Origin: Candidatus Accumulibacter iunctus
GTDB taxonomy: Bacteria > Pseudomonadota > Gammaproteobacteria > Burkholderiales > Rhodocyclaceae
Assembly (NCBI GenBank): GCA_002345025.1
Contig: DDUX01000036.1
Span: 1-6,495 of the forward strand
Length of the DNA: 6,495 nt
Direction of reading: 5' to 3'
The notes below the pieces were generated by a model. The model was not told where the DNA came from, did no database searches, and saw only the letters and a list, made by a program, of their open reading frames with translations. The first letter of the stretch is position 1, and each line of letters opens with the position of its first letter. Below are positions 5,791-6,495 of this stretch, one piece after another. The translations under genes were made by a program, and so were the position numbers.

Positions 5791-6322
5791 CCCGGGCAGC
5801 AAAACGCATACGGAACTTGGCCAGTTTTGGACTGACGACGAACTGGCAGTAGGGCTGATCGCTGTTGCGACGGAAATACTGCCGGTGATAGTCTTCCGCG
5901 GCAAAGAACGTCGGCACTGGCAACAACTCGGTGACAACCGGCGCCGTCCAGGTCCCCGCGTCTTGTAGATCGACGATCAGCGTCCGGGCCGTCTCTTCCT
6001 GCTCCGGGCCATGGAAAAAGATCACCGACCGATACTGCGTGCCAACGTCGTTACCCTGCCGATTGCGCGTCGTCGGGTCGTGAATCGCGAAGAAGACTTC
6101 AAGGATCTGGCGAAAATCGCATCGGTCCGCGTCGAATGTCACGCGGACGACCTCGGCGTGTCCGGTTCGTCCGCTGCAAACCGCTTCATAGCCCGGATTC
6201 TCGGTGACACCACCACAGTAACCGGAAACCACCGACTCAATCCCCTCCATCTGCTCGAAAACTGCCTCCAAGCACCAGAAGCAACCACCACCGAGCGTCG
6301 CCACCTCGCTTTTCGTCGTCAT
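5774..6322 (-). CDS. msrA: Peptide-methionine (S)-S-oxide reductase MsrA
   Basis: Reduces the S form of methionine sulfoxide in proteins using thioredoxin, a cytoplasmic oxidative-damage repair step. The 182-residue product carries the family signature GGGCFWCLEAVF with nucleophilic Cys14. Glu57 (GHAEV), Asp92 (GNDVGTQYRS) and Tyr97 complete the active site. YCGG (35-38) has Cys where most MsrAs have Ala. The C-terminal PYCQFVV places Cys159 as the likely resolving cysteine; there is no MsrB domain. ATG 6322 is preceded by AGAGGAGAG six bases upstream. The open frame runs on to 6472, but those extra 50 residues come from the leader and the sequencing adapter. The 3' end overlaps the convergent alpha/beta hydrolase by 17 bases, so both proteins use that DNA for their last residues. 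The gene is complete and looks housekeeping. Confidence 0.96.
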   Translation of the reverse strand: MTTKSEVATLGGGCFWCLEAVFEQMEGIESVVSGYCGGVTENPGYEAVCSGRTGHAEVVRVTFDADRCDFRQILEVFFAIHDPTTRNRQGNDVGTQYRSVIFFHGPEQEETARTLIVDLQDAGTWTAPVVTELLPVPTFFAAEDYHRQYFRRNSDQPYCQFVVSPKLAKFRMRFAARVKGNR

Positions 6323-6326
6323 CACA

Positions 6327-6335
6327 CTCTCCTCT
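6327..6335 (-). promoter_or_regulatory. msrA: Ribosome binding site of msrA
   Basis: AGAGGAGAG on the - strand, with its GGAG core six bases from ATG 6322. This decides the msrA start against the longer open frame. Confidence 0.85.
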
Positions 6336-6445
6336 GACTGGGACCCGGCGGCGCCTGCGCCGGCACGACGCGGCTTGCCATCCATGCTGCCGCGTCGCCA
6401 CCGCTTGCCGGCCAAACAAAAGCCCTCGCCACGGTGAGTGGGGGG

Positions 6446-6495
6446 AGAGCGGAAGAGAACCCGTCTGCACACCAGTCACTGACCAAACTCTCATT
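6446..6495 (+). other. Illumina TruSeq indexed adapter (contig-end contamination)
   Basis: Aligned without gaps to the TruSeq indexed adapter as I remember it, 29 of the first 34 positions match (CGGAAGAG at 6450-6457, CGTCTG at 6462-6467 and CCAGTCAC at 6472-6479 are exact). The next six bases are TGACCA (6480-6485), the TruSeq index 4 barcode, and 6 of the final 10 match the following constant region. Total 41 of 50. The reverse-strand translation SVTGVQTGSLP resembles the well-known adapter peptide VTGVQTCALP. These bases are not part of the genome, and any protein extended into them is artefactual. Confidence 0.95.

Noticed and set aside
6349..6362. GC hairpin (CGGCGC-CT-GCGCCG) upstream of msrA as a regulatory element
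   Set aside because: Two-base loop and GC-only composition make it likely to be chance in DNA this GC-rich; no further support.
6323..6472. N-terminal extension of MsrA of about 50 residues
   Set aside because: It runs through the leader into the adapter; a strong ribosome binding site and family start support ATG 6322.

Overview
The window is GC-rich (by eye, well over 60%) proteobacterial DNA. The hydrogenase genes look betaproteobacterial, possibly Rhodocyclales such as Candidatus Accumulibacter; that placement is inference from protein style only. The last 50 bases are not biological. They match the Illumina TruSeq indexed adapter (41 of 50 positions, index TGACCA intact), so the window runs to the end of an assembled contig, probably from a metagenome.

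Bases 1-3776 (+ strand) hold the distal part of a Hyb-type membrane-bound uptake [NiFe]-hydrogenase operon: hybB (membrane subunit, 5' end outside the window), hybC (catalytic large subunit), hybD (maturation protease), a hypC/hupF/hybG-family chaperone gene and hybE (assembly chaperone). hybD, the hypC-type gene and hybE are intact and tightly spaced. The structural genes are broken. hybB changes reading frame twice, near base 39 and near base 697. hybC lacks about 95 internal codons at about 2251-2261, changes frame there, and lacks the C-terminal nickel-binding DPCxxCxxH region. As read, no functional hydrogenase could be made, yet the maturation genes look under selection. Either the structural genes are decaying or, more likely given the adapter and the kinds of indel, the assembly is locally wrong.

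Bases 3777-3915 are a short GC-rich intergenic stretch between convergent genes, with internally repetitive sequence. On the - strand, 3916-4863 encodes a complete metallo-beta-lactamase-fold hydrolase with a good promoter and ribosome binding site. Divergent from it, 4957-5790 (+) encodes an alpha/beta hydrolase; the -10 region is shared or overlapping. Its 3' end overlaps by 17 bases the convergent msrA gene (5774-6322, -), a methionine sulfoxide reductase A. Bases 6323-6445 are the msrA leader and 6446-6495 the adapter.

I found no CRISPR array, RNA gene, transposon or convincing new system. The main points are the disrupted hybB/hybC with an intact maturation cassette, and the adapter.
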